A stretch of DNA of 64,000 nucleotides. Source: Methylomicrobium lacus_A. Its GTDB lineage: Bacteria; Pseudomonadota; Gammaproteobacteria; Methylococcales; Methylomonadaceae. The translations under genes were made by a program, and so were the position numbers. Of the stretch, positions 59,996 through 64,000 are shown one piece after another (the stretch's first letter is position 1; every line of letters starts with the position of its first letter). The DNA is taken from positions 1,984,001-2,048,000 of the forward strand of contig NZ_CP169217.1 of assembly GCF_041897535.1 (NCBI RefSeq), in the 5' to 3' direction. The notes below the pieces were generated by a model. The model ran no database searches. It was not told the DNA's origin and worked only from the letters and a program-made list of their open reading frames with translations.

Positions 59996-61342
59996 ATGCC
60001 ACACTCTCCGATCCCTACCCCTAAAGGCCGCCGGTTGAGCGGCCATCTGGCCGAATTCAAGCAAAATCCGCTCGACTGCATGATTCGCTGGCACCGCGAA
60101 TTTGGCGACATTGTCAACTTTCGGATCTTCTCGCAAAATTTTTATCTGCTGAACCACCCCGATCTGGTCGAACAGGCGATCACCGAGCAGCAGGATGTTT
60201 TCGTAAAGATTTACGACCCGCAAAAACCGAAGGGCTTGCAATTGTTTATGGGCCAGGGGCTGGTAACCAGCACCGGGCCGTTGTGGAACCAGCAGCGGCG
60301 CCTGCTGCAACCGGTGTTTCAACGGAGGAACATTTTGACCTTGCAGCCGGAGATGGAAAAGGCCGGCGCGCAGTTGATCGAACGCTGGCGGCAATTTGAG
60401 CCCGGTGCCGAGGTCGAGATTTCCAAAGAGATGTTGCATCTGGCGCTGGAAGTGCTGACGAACACGATGTTCGGCACCAGCGTGCTGGACCGGGTCGACG
60501 AGATCGCACCGGCGTTGGACGTCTGCCTGCGTTATGCCGCCGCGACGGTTTTGAATCCCCTGGACCCGCCCTTATGGGTCCCGACGCGCCGCAACCGCGA
60601 ATTCAAACGCGCGCTGGCCACGCTGGACGCGGTCATTTACGGCATGATCGACGAACGCGCGGCGAATCCCGGGCAATATAATGACTTATTGCATCTACTG
60701 CTGAGCAGCACGGACCCTGAAACCGGAGCCGGCATGAGCCGGCGGCAATTGCGCGACGAGATGGCCACGCTGTTCGTGGCGGGCCACGAAACCTCCGCGA
60801 ACGTGCTGACCTGGACACTGTATTACCTGGCCAGATACCCCAAGGTGATGGCCAGACTCAGAGCGGAATTACGCAGCGTGTTGAACGGCGGCGTCCCGAC
60901 CGCCGACCAGATCGAACAACTCCCTTACACGAAGGCGGTGCTGTTCGAGGCGATGCGCCTGAAACCCGCCGTCGCGCTGATCATCCGAAAAGTCGAACGC
61001 GACACCTCCCTGCAAAACTACCCGCTCAAGGCCGGCAGCCTGGCGATGGTCAGCATCTACAACATCCATCACCATCCGGCGCTGTGGGAAAACCCGGAGG
61101 CTTTCGACCCGGACCGCTTCCTCGGCCAGAAAGTCTCCAAATATATGTTCTTACCGTTCGGCATCGGCCCGCGCTTCTGCATCGGCAATCAGTTCGCGAC
61201 CGTGGAACTGACTCTGCTCTTGGCAATGCTCGCGCAACATTTCGATTTTGCGCTCTGTAGCGATCAGGAGCCGGAGCATGACATGGCGGTGACCTTGCGT
61301 CCGAAGGGGGGGCTTAAATTAAGCGTGCGAGCGATAAATTAA
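59996..61342 (+). CDS. Cytochrome P450
   Basis: A 448-residue P450 without membrane anchor. The I-helix oxygen motif is AGHETS, the K-helix ExxR is EAMR in AVLFEAMRLKPAVALIIRK, and the haem loop FLPFGIGPRFCIGNQFA has Cys395 as thiolate ligand. The start ATG at 59996 is preferred to a TTG six codons upstream. The substrate is unknown; the sequence style (NEFL/CYP110-like PFGxGPRxCIG) is that of bacterial fatty-acid or terpenoid hydroxylases. It faces an FAD oxidase gene 59 nt beyond its stop. Confidence 0.9.
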   Translation: MPHSPIPTPKGRRLSGHLAEFKQNPLDCMIRWHREFGDIVNFRIFSQNFYLLNHPDLVEQAITEQQDVFVKIYDPQKPKGLQLFMGQGLVTSTGPLWNQQRRLLQPVFQRRNILTLQPEMEKAGAQLIERWRQFEPGAEVEISKEMLHLALEVLTNTMFGTSVLDRVDEIAPALDVCLRYAAATVLNPLDPPLWVPTRRNREFKRALATLDAVIYGMIDERAANPGQYNDLLHLLLSSTDPETGAGMSRRQLRDEMATLFVAGHETSANVLTWTLYYLARYPKVMARLRAELRSVLNGGVPTADQIEQLPYTKAVLFEAMRLKPAVALIIRKVERDTSLQNYPLKAGSLAMVSIYNIHHHPALWENPEAFDPDRFLGQKVSKYMFLPFGIGPRFCIGNQFATVELTLLLAMLAQHFDFALCSDQEPEHDMAVTLRPKGGLKLSVRAIN

Positions 61343-61401
61343 ACCTTGAACGCCCAAGCATCGTTCCCATCCGCTGCGGAGCGAAACTCGGGCCGTTTGC
61401 T

Positions 61402-62775
61402 TTATTGCCCGTCTCCAGACAGGATGTCGACGACCTGATGTGCGGTCCGCAAGGCGCCCTCGATAAACCCCTGATAGTCCGAAAAAGCCTCGCCGCAAAT
61501 ATGAACGTTTAAAGGGCCATGCCGTTCCAGCGCAAAAGCCGCAACCTTATCCTGCACATTCCAGGACAGCACTCCGGGCTTCCACAGGTGACAGGCAGCG
61601 CCGTAAGGTTCTATCCCCCAATGCCGAATACCATAGCTTAGAATGCGCTTCGGATCGATATTCATGAAGCGCGCGAAAGCTTGCGGCAGTTCCTTGTCTC
61701 CGTCGATTTCGGCCCGCGTTTCGTAGCCCTTGCGCAGATATTGACTCCAGAAATTCAGATACGGCCGGTCGGCATACACCATGATCAAGCCCTTGCCGTC
61801 ACGTCGTTGATAATGCAGCTCACGTGCCGGCAGACGCCTCAGGTCCAGATGCGGAATATCCTCCTCCCACCACGGGTCTTCGACGACGAAGAAACATTTG
61901 AGCAAGGGAATGTCCAATACCGAACCGAACAGAGCACGGATACTCGGCGGCATGCCGTCGATGCGCGACAGGCTGTGTTCCGGCAGCGCCAACACGACAT
62001 GTTTCGCAAGACACGCCTGCCCTTCGGCAAAATGCAGCCGAATTCGCTCCCGGTCATAGGCTTCCAACGATACGAGCACGCGGGCCGAGTGAATCTCTGT
62101 ACCGCGCATCCGTAGCCTATCCAGCATCGCATCGGTCAACGCGTTCATGCCATGGCGTATCGTCTTTAGATTCGGGCTCATTTGCAGCATCTTGATCCAG
62201 GTGATCATCCAGGCCGCGGCGCCCGGATTTTCATGGATGAAATGAAAAAAACTGCCTTCCTCGACGAGGTAGCGCAGCGCGTTGTGACTGACCACCTTGC
62301 CCAGGAGGTTCCACAAACCCTGCGCCGATAGCGGATGGCCAAAGAAAACGCCTTCGCGCCGTATCGTTTCCAACTGCGCCTCGCTCAACGCCATCATCTC
62401 GTCTTCGGGCATGCCCAATACCCGCTGGATCGCGAGCTTGAACAGATCGAGGGTGGACAGGCCGCGCTCGGCTTCGTCTAGGCGGTAATCGCAATGAAGC
62501 GGCTGATCCGGGGGACTCGAATACTCAGGAAAGGGCTGCGTCTCGACATTCAATTCATTGATTAGCCCGCCCAAGCGGAACTGCCTGACCGGATCGAAAC
62601 GCATCGCCCCGTACTCCGCATCGAAGCCATGCAGGGAAAAGGTCTCCAGCTTGCCGCCGAAGCGATGGCTGCCTTCGAACAATGCCACGCTGCCATCGCG
62701 CGGCGCATGCAGCGCGCAATACAGGCCGGCCACCCCGCCGCCCACCACGGCCACATCGAATTCTGGCGTTTGCAT
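61402..62775 (-). CDS. FAD-dependent amine-oxidase/desaturase-type oxidoreductase
   Basis: A 457-residue flavoprotein with the dinucleotide motif VVGGGVAGLYCALHA (10–24), the GG-motif region RFGGKLETFSLHGFDAEYGA, and a C-terminal FAD-contact segment HICGEAFSDYQGFIEGALRT. It belongs to the amine oxidase/phytoene desaturase superfamily. The substrate is not evident. It is convergent with the P450 gene, so the two are not one transcript, though pathway partnership is possible. Confidence 0.85.
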   Translation of the reverse strand: MQTPEFDVAVVGGGVAGLYCALHAPRDGSVALFEGSHRFGGKLETFSLHGFDAEYGAMRFDPVRQFRLGGLINELNVETQPFPEYSSPPDQPLHCDYRLDEAERGLSTLDLFKLAIQRVLGMPEDEMMALSEAQLETIRREGVFFGHPLSAQGLWNLLGKVVSHNALRYLVEEGSFFHFIHENPGAAAWMITWIKMLQMSPNLKTIRHGMNALTDAMLDRLRMRGTEIHSARVLVSLEAYDRERIRLHFAEGQACLAKHVVLALPEHSLSRIDGMPPSIRALFGSVLDIPLLKCFFVVEDPWWEEDIPHLDLRRLPARELHYQRRDGKGLIMVYADRPYLNFWSQYLRKGYETRAEIDGDKELPQAFARFMNIDPKRILSYGIRHWGIEPYGAACHLWKPGVLSWNVQDKVAAFALERHGPLNVHICGEAFSDYQGFIEGALRTAHQVVDILSGDGQ

Positions 62776-63012
62776 GGTCTCTCCTTAATCCGGGGCACGG
62801 AACAAATGCGCCGCGCCCTGCATCGTATAGAAAGGCCGCTTGGCTTGGCCTAAAGCGGTCTCCGCTTGCATGATGGATCGGATCGATACGGTCGAGTTCC
62901 CTCATTCTTCGATATTTTAAAAATTCAGGGTGTTTTAAGGGCGAGCATACCCAGTTTTGAAAAATATGATAGATTAGCGCCGATAATAACCCCAACGCAT
63001 AAGGCTAAATCG

Positions 63013-63837
63013 ATGGATGCAAAATCCTATGACAGGAGAAAAAAAAGGTTCTGGCTGCAATCCGCAGTCTGGTACGTGTTCTTAGCACTCATGACCTATT
63101 ACTTTTCCGAATTCATGCTGTTTTATCTGCTTTGCGGCATCTATGATGTAAGCCGGAACCGAAATATCGATTTGAGGATGCTGCAGCGGTATTTTTTGGG
63201 CAACGGCGTGCCAACTTGGGCGCTAGCCCCCTTCAATATCTTGATGGATCTGCTGACACTCCCCTATGTCAATAAGAAAATCTATCGGCTGCATGATCTT
63301 CCGGCGGATTGTCAGCAGGAAATCGAGCATATTTTGGCGGCGGCCAAGTCGGAAAACATTGTAGATCAGCTGGCTAACCGAGTTGAGAACGTAAAAAGAG
63401 GGATGCTGTTTTTTAAATGGTATGGAATCAATCTTCAGAATTCTGTCAGCGTTCCCGCATTTCATCAGGATTATAAATACATTAAAACGATCGGCGTCTC
63501 CATCTTTAATAAAAAAGAGTCCACCGATGAGCATTTTGGGCCGCTCCGGGCCACCTTAAGAGTGCTCTACAACATCAATGACGTGAAGGACAGAGCGTCG
63601 TATATCAAAGTCAGAACACAGGAAAACCATTGGTGTGACAATAAATTGTTTATTTTTGACGATACGTTATCGCATCAATCCTTTAATCAAACCGATGCGC
63701 CGCGTTACTGTCTGTTTGTGGACATAGTCAGGCCGAGTCGCTGCCATTTTTTATTGGATAAAGTGGTGGATTTACTCGGGAACATACTGCAAACATCAAA
63801 ATTTATCTTTTACGGCAGCTGGGTGCCGTTAAAGTAG
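63013..63837 (+). CDS. Aspartyl/asparaginyl beta-hydroxylase family protein, LpxO-like
   Basis: A 274-residue protein beginning with two membrane spans (WLQSAVWYVFLALMTYYF, EFMLFYLLCGIYDV) followed by an AspH-type iron/2-oxoglutarate domain. The iron ligands are kept as H174 (HFGP) and H221 (DDTLSHQSFN); R183 and R231 fit the oxoglutarate site. The His normally two residues after R183 is Leu185. With its N-terminal spans it resembles LpxO, the lipid A 2-hydroxylase. The start ATG at 63013 follows AAGG; the longer frame upstream is not coding. Confidence 0.8.
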   Translation: MDAKSYDRRKKRFWLQSAVWYVFLALMTYYFSEFMLFYLLCGIYDVSRNRNIDLRMLQRYFLGNGVPTWALAPFNILMDLLTLPYVNKKIYRLHDLPADCQQEIEHILAAAKSENIVDQLANRVENVKRGMLFFKWYGINLQNSVSVPAFHQDYKYIKTIGVSIFNKKESTDEHFGPLRATLRVLYNINDVKDRASYIKVRTQENHWCDNKLFIFDDTLSHQSFNQTDAPRYCLFVDIVRPSRCHFLLDKVVDLLGNILQTSKFIFYGSWVPLK

Positions 63838-63916
63838 TTTGACCTTCAAACGCGGATTGAAAACCTGGATTCGGCCGGAGAATTGGCGAAACCGAACCGT
63901 AAGAACAATTTGAATG

Positions 63917-63958
63917 GACAGGTCTAGATTTATAAGGCATAAATCGTAGACCTGTCCC
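63917..63958. repeat. Palindrome of REP/RAYT type at window end
   Basis: GGACAGGTCTA (63917–63927) and TAGACCTGTCC (63948–63958) pair perfectly, with an additional ATTTAT/ATAAAT inner stem around AAGGC. This GACAGGTCTAC-type palindrome is common beside RAYT transposase genes. Whether such a gene follows lies outside the window. Confidence 0.7.
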
Positions 63959-64000
63959 AATATTGTGCCCCGCCTTCAACCTCCAGGTAGCGATTGACCC

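Noticed and set aside
63932..63998. Open minus-strand frame at the right edge ending in the palindrome
   Set aside because: Only about 22 codons are visible and the end is formed by the repeat itself, so coding cannot be judged.
1..64000. tRNA, rRNA and CRISPR loci
   Set aside because: No cloverleaf-type genes, rRNA blocks or regularly spaced repeats were noticed by reading; a covariance-model search would be needed to exclude tRNAs firmly.

Overview
The window reads as a chromosomal segment of a gammaproteobacterium, most likely a Methylococcales-type methanotroph. The gene order of several blocks (yciO–M50 protease–scpA–scpB–rluB, pcnB–folK–panB–panC–panD, yggS/pilT–pilU, ispB/rplU–rpmA–obg–proB, recC–recB–recD) is gammaproteobacterial. 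The methanotroph assignment is an inference: it rests mainly on a ferredoxin-type reductase at 56.4–57.4 kb that strongly resembles MmoC of soluble methane monooxygenase. No methane monooxygenase, rRNA, tRNA or CRISPR array was seen.

Layout. 1–4.4 kb: a truncated heavy-metal RND pump gene behind dedA, a yfbR–lipoprotein pair, and the GTPase gene rbgA. 4.4–12.7 kb: an accessory region of small orphan genes, partly AT-rich. It contains degenerate integron-attC-like sequences, a MITE-like palindromic repeat family, a REP-transposase remnant, an intact GNAT gene beside a GNAT fragment, and several secreted or lipid-anchored proteins. 12.7–18.3 kb: selO, a secreted RTX-repeat protein, a complete IS5-family element with TTA target duplication, and an L,D-transpeptidase with LysM and SPOR-like domains. 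18.3–25.1 kb: a long minus-strand block with rluB, scpB, scpA, a site-2-type protease, yciO, tsaB, a membrane-anchored cupredoxin and a multicopper oxidase. 25–34.4 kb: tusD–tusC, a stand-alone FtsH/M41-like peptidase, yggS, pilT–pilU, and the pantothenate/folate block with pcnB. 34.6–44.6 kb: an RDD protein and the complete recCBD operon. 44.7–49 kb: eptA, a Gre-factor remnant, a possible attenuator or small RNA, a small membrane protein, the lipocalin blc and an EcsC-family gene. 49–55 kb: ispB, rplU–rpmA–obg–proB, rpsT and murJ. 55–64 kb: a GNAT fusion protein, an hcp–reductase pair with a divergent CRP/FNR regulator, a P450 facing an FAD oxidase, and an AspH/LpxO-like hydroxylase.

Functional links. 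The hcp–reductase–regulator unit looks like a nitric-oxide detoxification module; an FNR/DNR box is placed at about −41.5 of a predicted hcp promoter. The cupredoxin and multicopper oxidase overlap by 4 nt and are probably co-expressed in the cell envelope for copper or electron handling. recC, recB and recD overlap by 4 nt each. EptA, the AspH/LpxO-like protein, DedA and MurJ are envelope functions. The most unusual local sequence feature is a 21-nt tandem repeat that appears to be translated in two frames, as the acidic tail of ScpB and the basic N-terminus of RluB.
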